Shown one piece after another: positions 1 through 4,937 of a stretch of 5,662 bases of DNA. The notes beneath the pieces are model-generated. The model ran no database searches. It saw only the letters and a list, made by a program, of their open reading frames with translations, and was not told where the DNA came from. Source of the DNA: an uncultured Angelakisella sp. (GTDB taxonomy: Bacteria > Bacillota > Clostridia > Oscillospirales > Ruminococcaceae); contig CAJFUT010000120.1 of assembly GCA_904420255.1 (NCBI GenBank), positions 1 through 5,662 on the forward strand. Direction: 5' to 3'. A program made the position numbers and the translations under genes. Numbering within the stretch: the first letter of the stretch is position 1; each line of letters starts with the position of its first letter.

Positions 1-43
1 CCGGAGTAATACCAGAAAGAGGCCCCGCGCGGCGGATTCTTTG

Positions 44-71
44 GTTACTTTCTTCTGATCAAGAAAGTAAC
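44..71. repeat. Perfect 11-bp inverted repeat (stem-loop)
   Basis: GTTACTTTCTT (44-54) is the exact reverse complement of AAGAAAGTAAC (61-71), separated by the 6-base loop CTGATC. The stem is AT-rich, unlike the surrounding DNA, and has no T-run directly after it on either strand, so it is not a classical intrinsic terminator. It could be a dispersed palindromic repeat, the end of a mobile element, or a Rho-independent-like 3' end for a gene outside the window. Confidence 0.75.
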
Positions 72-80
72 ATATTCGGC

Positions 81-99
81 GTTGCGCTTCGAGCGGAAC
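81..99. repeat. Short imperfect stem-loop
   Basis: GTTGCGCT (81-88) pairs with AGCGGAAC (92-99) around a TCG loop, with a single G-G mismatch in the stem. It lies 9 bases after the larger 44-71 stem-loop and is followed by AAAAA on the plus strand. Two stem-loops so close together recall composite intergenic palindromic elements, but this is only a structural resemblance. Confidence 0.4.
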
Positions 100-150
100 A
101 AAAACAGAAAGAAGCGCGGCGGTGCAGAAATCAGTATCCCTGCGCAGCAG

Positions 151-178
151 AAAAAGGGAACGCGGGGAACTCCCCGCT
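151..178 (-). terminator. Probable intrinsic terminator of the MgtC-like gene
   Basis: Read on the minus strand directly after the stop codon, GCGGGG (177-172) and CCCCGC (167-162) form a 6-bp GC stem around a 4-base loop. It is followed six bases later by TTTTT (155-151). The stem abuts the TAA stop. The gap between stem and T-run makes it imperfect, but position and polarity fit termination of the gene ending at 179. Confidence 0.55.
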
Positions 179-886
179 TTAGATAGCCTCCACGAACTTG
201 ACCCCCTGGACGTCGCTGGCGATGGCCAGCATCTCGGCGTGGTCCCGCTTGACATTGGAGCGCAGCAGCATCACCGCCGCCACCTGGGCGTCGGAGGCGT
301 TGCTGGATTTGGTGATCTCCATTTCGGTGACCCGGATATTCTGGGCCCGCAGCTTGGAAATAAAGACGCTGATGTCCCCGATGGCGCCGAATTCCACATA
401 GAGCTCCACGATCTTGGATTTGGAGAGGACGTAGTTATCCAGGCGGTGGAGGGCGGCGGAAACGAACCAGATGGCCACGCAGGTGATGATGGCCGCCTCA
501 TAGAAGCCGATGCCGATGGCGAGGCCCATGCAGGCGGAGGCCCAGAGCCCCGCGGCGGTGGTGAGGCCCTTCACCTGGTGGCGGCCGGTGACGATGATGG
601 TGCCGGCCCCCAAAAAGCCGATGCCGCTGATCACCTGGGCCCCCAGCCGGGCGGGGTCGCCGGTGTTGTAGAACTGGACGATATACTGGTTGGTGAGGAT
701 GGCCAGGGCGGAGCCCAGGCAGACCAGGATATGGGTGCGGAACCCGGCCGGGCGGCCCTTCCTCCCCCGCTCCATGCCGATGACGCCGCCGCAGAGGATG
801 GCCATCAGGAGGCGCAGGATGATGGAAAACCAGTTGACCTCGTGGATCAGCTGGGACCACTGCTCGTAACTTTCGATGCTCAGCAT
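179..886 (-). CDS. MgtC/SapB family integral membrane protein
   Basis: This 235-residue protein matches the MgtC/SapB family. The N-terminal membrane half contains the family signature: a first helix with RLLMAILCGGVIGMER (about 25-40), then RPAGFRTHILVCLGSAL (45-61), then GAQVISGIGFLGAGTII (82-98) and KGLTTAAGLWASA (106-118). The last predicted helix is at about 130-147. The C-terminal part (about 155-235) is soluble and has the alternating beta/alpha pattern of the ACT-like domain found in longer members. In the family, MgtC is a virulence and low-magnesium adaptation factor acting on the membrane, notably on F1Fo ATPase in Salmonella. The function of the many non-pathogen homologues is unknown, so no specific role is claimed. 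The ATG at 886 is preceded by GGGGGAG (900-894) at 7-base spacing. The gene is monocistronic, with its own promoter (946-974) and terminator. No truncation is seen. Confidence 0.9.
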   Translation of the reverse strand: MLSIESYEQWSQLIHEVNWFSIILRLLMAILCGGVIGMERGRKGRPAGFRTHILVCLGSALAILTNQYIVQFYNTGDPARLGAQVISGIGFLGAGTIIVTGRHQVKGLTTAAGLWASACMGLAIGIGFYEAAIITCVAIWFVSAALHRLDNYVLSKSKIVELYVEFGAIGDISVFISKLRAQNIRVTEMEITKSSNASDAQVAAVMLLRSNVKRDHAEMLAIASDVQGVKFVEAI

Positions 887-926
887 GACGACTCTCCCCC
901 TCCGGGCGGCGGGACGCCGTCCGGCA

Positions 927-945
927 AAACCAGTATATATGGTTT
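927..945. promoter_or_regulatory. Inverted repeat at the predicted start site of the MgtC-like gene
   Basis: AAACCA (927-932) and TGGTTT (940-945) are exact complements separated by GTATATA. The repeat lies at the expected transcription start of the minus-strand promoter at 946-974, where a repressor would block transcription. It could be an operator, or chance in the one AT-rich patch of the region. Confidence 0.35.
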
Positions 946-974
946 AGCGTAGCACAAACTCCCCCCCGCGTCAA
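946..974 (-). promoter_or_regulatory. Promoter for the MgtC-like gene
   Basis: On the minus strand TTGACG (974-969, five of six consensus bases) is followed after 17 bp by TACGCT (951-946), with a TGC immediately before it that gives an extended -10 (TGnTACGCT). The predicted start is near 939, about 50 bases upstream of the ATG. The spacer contains a run of seven G (plus-strand C at 961-967), which is unusual in a promoter spacer. Assigned by inspection only. Confidence 0.55.
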
Positions 975-1173
975 GGAATCTTATAGAAAAAGCACCAGTT
1001 TTTTGCCAGGGTCCAACCGGCGTTTCATCCTTTTTGACGGCGGGGCCTCCCCGGAGGGCTTCCCGGGCCGCCGGGGAGGGCAGAAAACCGAGGTTTCCGG
1101 CGGCGGAGGGGGGCTCTTTGGGGAAAATCCGCCTTTCCGCCGCCCCACCGGGAACCGCCCCGGAAAACCGGCC
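975..1173. other. Non-coding GC-rich block with nested inverted repeats
   Basis: No frame on either strand here has a ribosome site or recognisable protein. The block separates the divergent MgtC-like and acetyltransferase promoters. It contains several exact dyads: CCTCCCCGG (1046-1054) with CCGGGGAGG (1071-1079), AAACC-GA-GGTTT (1085-1096), GGCGGCGGA (1099-1107) with TCCGCCGCC (1136-1144), and CCGG-AAAA-CCGG near 1160-1171. High GC favours chance dyads. None is followed by a T-run, so terminators are not supported. Confidence 0.45.
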
Positions 1174-1203
1174 TTGCCTTCCCCCGCCGGGCCGGGCTAT
1201 AAT
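1174..1203 (+). promoter_or_regulatory. Promoter for the GNAT acetyltransferase gene
   Basis: A perfect TATAAT (1198-1203) stands out in GC-rich DNA, with TTGCCT (1174-1179, four of six consensus bases) 18 bp upstream. The predicted start near 1210 leaves a leader of about 55 bases before the ATG at 1267. Confidence 0.6.
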
Positions 1204-1251
1204 AAGGCCAGGCGCAAAGCGCCGAATCGGCGGCCGCGGCCGCTCAAAATC

Positions 1252-1257
1252 AAAGGA
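1252..1257 (+). promoter_or_regulatory. Ribosome binding site deciding the acetyltransferase start
   Basis: AAAGGA sits 9 bases before the ATG at 1267. The reading frame is open further upstream to an ATG at 1003, but that start lies before the promoter, lacks a ribosome site, and would add a low-complexity Arg/Gly/Pro stretch. The downstream start is therefore chosen. Confidence 0.7.
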
Positions 1258-1266
1258 AACCCTTTT

Positions 1267-1974
1267 ATGGACACAGACCGATTGTACCGATTGACCAAGG
1301 AGGACGCCCCCAAGATCATCCGCATCCTCACCGAATGCTTCCGGGAGGACCCCCTCTACCAGAAGCTGATCCCCAGGGAGGAGGTGCGGGAAAGGGCCCT
1401 GCCCGGGCTGTTCCGGTGCGACGCCGAGGAGCTGCTGGGGAGCTGCGACGTCTTTGCCGACAGCCCCGAGGTCAACGGCCTGATGATTGTGGACGACGAG
1501 AACGAGCCCTGGAGCCCCCTCCAGTACTACACCGAGGAGGCCTACTACGCCCTGAAGGCCGACGCCATCGTCGCCATGGAGGACTGGAGCCTGCGGACCC
1601 TGTGGAACTTCATCCTGGGGCGCAAGTACCTCAGCGGGGAATGGACCGACGACCTGAAGGACCCCCGCCAGCTCCACATCATCTACTTTGCCGTGCGGCC
1701 CCAGTGCCGGGGCACCGGCCTGGCCCGGAAGCTCATGACCCCGGTGCTGGATTACGCCGACAGCCACGGCTGCGCCGTTTCCCTGGAAACCCACAACCCC
1801 CGGAACCTGGAGCTGTACCGCCACTACGGCTTCCTCCTCTTCCAGACCATGCGGCGGCACCTGGACCTGAAGCAGTACTGCCTGGTACGGCCCCCCAAGG
1901 GCCGGGAGGAGGGGCTGGCCCTCCCGGCCGCCCATGCCGGGGGAAGCGCCGTCCCCCTCCCCCAGGCCACCTGA
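1267..1974 (+). CDS. GNAT family N-acetyltransferase
   Basis: This 235-residue protein has the GCN5-related acetyltransferase fold, which transfers an acetyl group from acetyl-CoA to an amine. The key evidence is motif A at residues 138-156: the strand HIIYFAVRP is followed by the pyrophosphate-binding loop QCRGTGLARKL (Q/R-x-x-G-x-G/A). The C-terminal motif B follows: VSLETHNPRNLELYRHYGF (171-189), where the Asn-Leu-Tyr-Tyr-Gly-Phe pattern is typical of GNATs. The N-terminal part begins LYRLTKEDAPKIIRILTECF, the usual first strand and helix. The segment between (about 60-135) is longer and Trp/Tyr-rich and probably forms the acceptor pocket. The acceptor cannot be named. After about residue 208 there is an extra Ala/Pro/Gly-rich tail of some 27 residues with no recognisable domain. 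The gene has its own promoter and a strong terminator, and the convergent reductase shares no signal with it. Confidence 0.88.
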   Translation: MDTDRLYRLTKEDAPKIIRILTECFREDPLYQKLIPREEVRERALPGLFRCDAEELLGSCDVFADSPEVNGLMIVDDENEPWSPLQYYTEEAYYALKADAIVAMEDWSLRTLWNFILGRKYLSGEWTDDLKDPRQLHIIYFAVRPQCRGTGLARKLMTPVLDYADSHGCAVSLETHNPRNLELYRHYGFLLFQTMRRHLDLKQYCLVRPPKGREEGLALPAAHAGGSAVPLPQAT

Positions 1975-2000
1975 CCCCCCGCCCCGGCGCAAAGGAAGCA

Positions 2001-2031
2001 AAGCCCCCCGCTTGCCAGCGGGGGGCTTTTT
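2001..2031 (+). terminator. Strong intrinsic terminator of the acetyltransferase gene
   Basis: AAGCCCCCCGCT (2001-2012) pairs perfectly with AGCGGGGGGCTT (2017-2028) around the TGCC loop and leads into TTTTT (2027-2031). It starts 27 bases after the stop codon. On the minus strand the same hairpin is followed by CTTTGC, so it may also stop transcription arriving from the convergent reductase gene, though less efficiently. Confidence 0.9.
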
Positions 2032-2103
2032 CTGTGTGGATTAAGCCCATCAGAGAGCGGGGCACTCATTTGCGATGTGCAAAACGCTTCTCACGGACTC
2101 GCC

Positions 2104-2121
2104 CGCGGGGGCTCCCCCGCG
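2104..2121 (-). terminator. GC hairpin at the reductase 3' end (possible terminator)
   Basis: CGCGGGGG (2104-2111) and CCCCCGCG (2114-2121) form an 8-bp perfect stem around CT, immediately after the TGA at 2124-2122. No T-run follows on the minus strand (only TTTT about 20 bases on). It is therefore better read as a 3'-end stabilising hairpin, with real termination perhaps at the bidirectional hairpin near 2001-2028. Confidence 0.4.
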
Positions 2122-4056
2122 TCAGACCTTGACCCCCACCCGGTAGCCGGTGTGGATGGCGTCGAAAATCTTGCCGGGCTTCACCGCGTCGCCCACCTCA
2201 TAGACCTCCTTGCCGGCGGCCTTCAGCTCGTCGTAGAGGGCGGTGTTGGGGTGGAAGCCCAGGGCCAGGATAACGGTGTCCGCCTCCAGGGTTTCCTCCC
2301 CCTTGGGGCCGCGGACCAGGGCGCCGCCGTCCAGGACCTCCTCCAGGCGGGTTTCGGTGAGGATCCGCATATCGGTTTTGGCGATGCGCTCGCTGTAGGC
2401 CAAAAAGTCGGTGACGGCCACGTCCTTCATGATCTTGGGCAGCATCTCCACCAGGGTGACGGCGTGGCCGTTCTCGGCCAGGTCCAGGGCGGTTTCGGTG
2501 CCCACCAGGCCGCCGCCGATGACCACCACCCGCTTGCCCACGGGCTTGGCGCCGTTGATGGCGCTGAGGCAGTCCACGGCGATGGGTTTCTCCACGCCGG
2601 GAATCCGGGGGATGATGGGGGTGGAGCCGGTGGCGCAGACCACCGCGTCGTAGCCCGCCAGGGCGGCGGCGTCGGCCTTCTCATGGAGCACCGGCACCCC
2701 CAGCTTCTTGAGGGCGGTGATCTGGTACTCCATAAAGGGCCGGATGTCCGCCTTGAACTCGGGGGCCGCCGCCTCGTGGAGGAGGCCGCCTTCCTTGCGC
2801 TCCTCATAGACGGTGACGTCGTGGCCACGCTCCTTCATCACCCGGGCGGCCTCCATGCCGGCGGGGCCGGCGCCCACCACCGCCACCTTCTTGGGGGTTT
2901 TGGCGGGCTGGGGCTTCAGCTCCCCTTCCCGGCTGATCACCGGGTTCAGGGCGCAGGTGACGGCCTTGTACTGGAAGAAGGTGCGCTCCAGGCAGCCCTC
3001 GTTGCAGCGGATGCAGGGGCGGATGTCCTCGGGGCGGCCCTCCTCGGCCTTCCGGGGCCATTCGGGGTCGGCCCACAGGGGACGGCCCAGCCCCACAAAG
3101 TCCCCCTTGCCCGAGGCGATGATCTCCTCGGCGTACTGGGGCAGGGTGATGGAGCCGGAGGCGATGACCGGCACGCTGACTTCCTTCTTGATGGCCTCGG
3201 CAGCCCAGGTGTTGTGGCAGACGGGGATGGCCATGGGGGTCACCTGGTGGATCATGGTGTGGTGGTCGCCGCCGGAGATGTGGAAGGCGTCGATGCCCTC
3301 CTTCTCCAGGGCTTTGGCCAGGGCGATGGTGTCCTCGATGGGGAAGCCGTCCGGCTCGTAGTCGGTGCCGGAAAGGCGGATGGTGACGGGGAAGTCCGGC
3401 CCCACCTTTTTGCGCACGTCCCGGGCGATCTCCAGGTAAATCCGCATCCGGTTCTCCAGGCTGCCGCCGTAAAGGTCGGTGCGGTGGTTGGTGGTGGGGG
3501 AGAAGAAGTTGGTCAAGAGGTACCCGTGGGCCCCGTGGATCTCCACCAGCTCGAAGCCGGCGATTTTGGCCCGGAGGGCGGCGTCCCCGAAGGCGTGGAC
3601 AATGTCCTGGATCTCCGGGATGGTGAGGACGTGGGGCACCGCCTGGACGCCGTACTGGTCCCAGAGCTTGGGCCAGGGGATGGCGGAGGGGGCGCAGATG
3701 GGCTGGGTGCCCAGGAACTTCTGGCGGCCGCAATGCTCGATCTGGATGGCGGGGACGGCGCCGCATTCCCGGATATTCTCGGCCAGCCAGGCAAGGCCGG
3801 GGATATGCTCGTTGTTGGAGATGCCCAGATGGCAGTGGGCGGACTTGGCGCCGATGTCGTCCACATAGGCGTATTCCACGATGATGCATCCGGCGCCGCC
3901 GGCGGCCTGGTCCCGGTAATAGCGGATCAGCCGCTCCGAAACGGTGCCGTCCTTGTTGCTCATCCCCGAGGACTGGGGCGCCTTGAGGATGCGGTTCTTG
4001 AGGGTCAGGGTTCCGATCTTTCCAGGGGCGAACAGGTGAGGGAACATCTTGGGCAT
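2122..4056 (-). CDS. FMN/FAD/4Fe-4S NADH:flavin oxidoreductase (old yellow enzyme / 2,4-dienoyl-CoA reductase type)
   Basis: This 644-residue flavoenzyme has the architecture of 2,4-dienoyl-CoA reductase (FadH), trimethylamine dehydrogenase, clostridial enoate reductase and the bile-acid enzyme BaiCD. Residues 1-340 form the FMN TIM barrel, starting LFAPGKIGTLTLKNRI. The barrel holds HGAHGYLLTNFFSP (174-187) and GGDHH (262-266), whose Tyr179 and His265/His266 align with the catalytic Tyr and His of FadH. Next come four cluster cysteines, C348-x2-C351-x3-C355-x12-C368. A dinucleotide fold follows, with GAGPAG at 395-400 and Glu418 ending strand 2. A second, NAD(P)-type fold has GGGLVG at 514-519, and GD (622-623) marks FAD binding. 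The family passes hydride from NAD(P)H through FAD and 4Fe-4S to FMN and reduces an activated C=C bond in the cytoplasm. The substrate here is unknown. AAGGAGGT (4072-4065) lies 8 bases before the ATG, favouring Met1 over Met4. The gene is divergent from a Crp/Fnr regulator. Confidence 0.92.
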   Translation of the reverse strand: MPKMFPHLFAPGKIGTLTLKNRILKAPQSSGMSNKDGTVSERLIRYYRDQAAGGAGCIIVEYAYVDDIGAKSAHCHLGISNNEHIPGLAWLAENIRECGAVPAIQIEHCGRQKFLGTQPICAPSAIPWPKLWDQYGVQAVPHVLTIPEIQDIVHAFGDAALRAKIAGFELVEIHGAHGYLLTNFFSPTTNHRTDLYGGSLENRMRIYLEIARDVRKKVGPDFPVTIRLSGTDYEPDGFPIEDTIALAKALEKEGIDAFHISGGDHHTMIHQVTPMAIPVCHNTWAAEAIKKEVSVPVIASGSITLPQYAEEIIASGKGDFVGLGRPLWADPEWPRKAEEGRPEDIRPCIRCNEGCLERTFFQYKAVTCALNPVISREGELKPQPAKTPKKVAVVGAGPAGMEAARVMKERGHDVTVYEERKEGGLLHEAAAPEFKADIRPFMEYQITALKKLGVPVLHEKADAAALAGYDAVVCATGSTPIIPRIPGVEKPIAVDCLSAINGAKPVGKRVVVIGGGLVGTETALDLAENGHAVTLVEMLPKIMKDVAVTDFLAYSERIAKTDMRILTETRLEEVLDGGALVRGPKGEETLEADTVILALGFHPNTALYDELKAAGKEVYEVGDAVKPGKIFDAIHTGYRVGVKV

Positions 4057-4156
4057 AGGTACAAACCTCCTTGCGTCTGCTTTCCCGGGGCGGGAGAGCC
4101 TCCCTTGCCCTCCCGGCGGCGGGATCCTCCGGGCCTTGCCGGCCCTTCCAAAATTT

Positions 4157-4186
4157 AGGATAAACCATTTGACAAACTTTGGACAA
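4157..4186 (-). promoter_or_regulatory. Candidate promoter for the reductase gene
   Basis: On the minus strand TTGTCC (4186-4181, four of six) is followed after 18 bp by TATCCT (4162-4157, four of six). The predicted start is near 4150 and leaves a GC-rich leader of about 94 bases. The elements are weak, as expected for an activator-dependent promoter, and overlap the opposing regulator promoter. It is the best match in the only AT-rich part of the gap, but other alignments are possible. Confidence 0.35.
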
Positions 4187-4197
4187 TATCCTATGAT
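4169..4197 (+). promoter_or_regulatory. Near-consensus promoter of the Crp/Fnr regulator gene
   Basis: TTGACA (4169-4174, perfect) and TATGAT (4192-4197, five of six) are separated by exactly 17 bp. The predicted start near 4204 leaves a leader of about 30 bases before the ATG at 4235. Such a strong promoter for a regulator usually implies repression, and a palindrome covers its -10 and start. Confidence 0.8.
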
Positions 4198-4210
4198 ACA
4201 GATGTATCAT
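4193..4210. promoter_or_regulatory. Perfect 18-bp palindrome, candidate operator of the Crp/Fnr regulator
   Basis: ATGATACA (4193-4200) and TGTATCAT (4203-4210) are exact complements around GA. The site overlaps the -10 and start of the regulator promoter, where a bound dimer would block transcription. Its size suits a homodimeric Crp/Fnr protein. The sequence is neither the CRP (TGTGA-N6-TCACA) nor the FNR (TTGAT-N4-ATCAA) consensus. The central ACA-N2-TGT resembles the core of the PrfA box. Measured from the tentative reductase start its centre is near -51. Assignment to this regulator is inferred from position. Confidence 0.6.
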
Positions 4211-4216
4211 TCTTTT

Positions 4217-4226
4217 GGAAGGGAGG
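4217..4226 (+). promoter_or_regulatory. Ribosome binding site deciding the regulator start
   Basis: GGAAGGGAGG ends 8 bases before the ATG at 4235. The frame is open further upstream to 4049, but that region contains the promoter and operator, so the 224-residue form is the supported one. Confidence 0.75.
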
Positions 4227-4234
4227 GCCTCCCC

Positions 4235-4909
4235 ATGGAATCGGCCTTCGAGGTGCCGGTGAATTTTTTCCTGGAAGGGGACCTGGCGGCCCACCGGGAC
4301 TTCATCCTGGAAAACGGCCCGCCCCCCATCTCCTTCCCCTCGGGGGCGATGGTCAGCGCCATCGGGGAAACCCCCGGGCGGTGCTATTACCTCCTGGAGG
4401 GGATGGTGAAGGTCTTTACCATCAATTCCCAGGGCTATGTCCGCCTCCTGGGCTACCACCGGGAGGACACCGTCTTTGTCCTGGACGGCCTGCGGGGGAA
4501 TGAGCCCTGCGTGGTCGCCATCCAGGCCATCACCCCCCTGCGGGTGGTGCCCATTCCCCCGGGGGAGCTGCGGCGGCTGGGGCGGCTCTCCCCGGATTTC
4601 GCCCTGGACCTGGCCCTCTTTGTGGGGGATACCCTCCGCCTTATGTGCTTCGATGCCGAAAACCAGAGCATCTGGGACGTTTCCACCCGGCTGGCCAACT
4701 TCCTCTGCCTCTATATGAAAAGCCGGGATTACCGGGCCAACCGCTGCGTCCCCATGACCCAGGAGAACCTGGCCTCGGCGGTGAACGCCTCCCGGGTCCA
4801 GGTGGCCCGGGTCTGCGCCCGCCTCCGCCGGGCGGGGGTCCTGGAAACCGGGCGGCGGCGCGTGGTCATCCGGGATGAGGAGGCCCTGCGGGCCCTCAGC
4901 CGGTTCTGA
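4235..4909 (+). CDS. Crp/Fnr family transcriptional regulator
   Basis: This 224-residue protein has the usual length and two-domain form of the family. Residues about 30-125 form the cyclic-nucleotide-binding-like beta barrel, with the typical strand pattern YYLLEGMVKVFTINSQGYVRLLGYHREDTVF (51-81, described here only by its Leu-x-Gly-x-Val core). A long dimerisation helix follows (about 120-162). The C-terminal winged helix-turn-helix spans about 172-214, with TQENLASAVNASRVQVARV as the helix-turn-helix and GRRRVVIRDEEAL as the wing. The Arg-Ser/Thr pair that binds cAMP phosphate is absent and there is no N-terminal cysteine set for an FNR-type cluster, so the ligand is unknown. In the recognition helix, Arg187 and Arg192 align with CRP Arg180 and Arg185, but CRP Glu181 is replaced by Val188, predicting a non-canonical operator. 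It is divergent from the Fe-S reductase and 28 bases upstream of yaaA. Confidence 0.9.
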   Translation: MESAFEVPVNFFLEGDLAAHRDFILENGPPPISFPSGAMVSAIGETPGRCYYLLEGMVKVFTINSQGYVRLLGYHREDTVFVLDGLRGNEPCVVAIQAITPLRVVPIPPGELRRLGRLSPDFALDLALFVGDTLRLMCFDAENQSIWDVSTRLANFLCLYMKSRDYRANRCVPMTQENLASAVNASRVQVARVCARLRRAGVLETGRRRVVIRDEEALRALSRF

Positions 4910-4937
4910 CCCATCTGTTCCCAAAGGAGGTTCCCCC

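Larger units (their letters stand above)
1..178. other. Non-coding left flank with inverted repeats
   Basis: No reading frame here has a convincing start, ribosome site or recognisable protein. The stretch contains a perfect 11-bp inverted repeat (44-71), a smaller imperfect stem-loop (81-99) and the terminator-like hairpin of the MgtC-like gene (151-178). A loose direct repeat is also visible: CAGAAAGAGG...CGCGGCGG at 13-35 resembles CAGAAAGAAGCGCGGCGG at 105-122. Base composition is visibly less GC-rich around 36-75 than in the neighbouring genes. It may be the trailing region of a gene lying left of the window, or a copy of a dispersed intergenic repeat; the sequence alone does not decide. 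Confidence 0.55.

Noticed and set aside
1..9. Possible last codons and TAA stop of a gene entering from the left
   Set aside because: Two codons and a stop in one frame cannot support a coding call.
887..945. Magnesium riboswitch or leader-peptide control upstream of the MgtC-like gene
   Set aside because: The predicted leader is only about 50 bases, and I see no M-box-like structure, terminator or small frame with a ribosome site.
122..952. 276-residue plus-strand frame opposite the MgtC-like gene
   Set aside because: Asp/Gly/His-rich antisense shadow without a ribosome site; the opposite strand has the clear MgtC signature.
1003..1266. N-terminal extension of the acetyltransferase to an upstream ATG
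   Set aside because: That start precedes the predicted promoter, has no ribosome site, and encodes a low-complexity stretch; the ATG at 1267 has AAAGGA at proper spacing and starts a typical GNAT fold.
880..2001. 373-residue minus-strand frame opposite the acetyltransferase
   Set aside because: No family resemblance, low-complexity composition, and it runs through the promoter region and the MgtC-like start.
2069..2083. TTTGC-GATGT-GCAAA dyad between the convergent genes
   Set aside because: Five-base arms are expected by chance and there is no positional signal beyond lying between two gene ends.
2077..4158. 693-residue plus-strand frame opposite the reductase gene
   Set aside because: It is His/Gly/Asp-rich low-complexity sequence with no domain, no ribosome site, and full overlap with a gene whose motifs are unambiguous; it is a by-product of GC-rich codon structure.
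4049..4234. N-terminal extension of the Crp/Fnr regulator
   Set aside because: The added segment would be encoded by the promoter, operator and ribosome site; the 224-residue form matches the family length.
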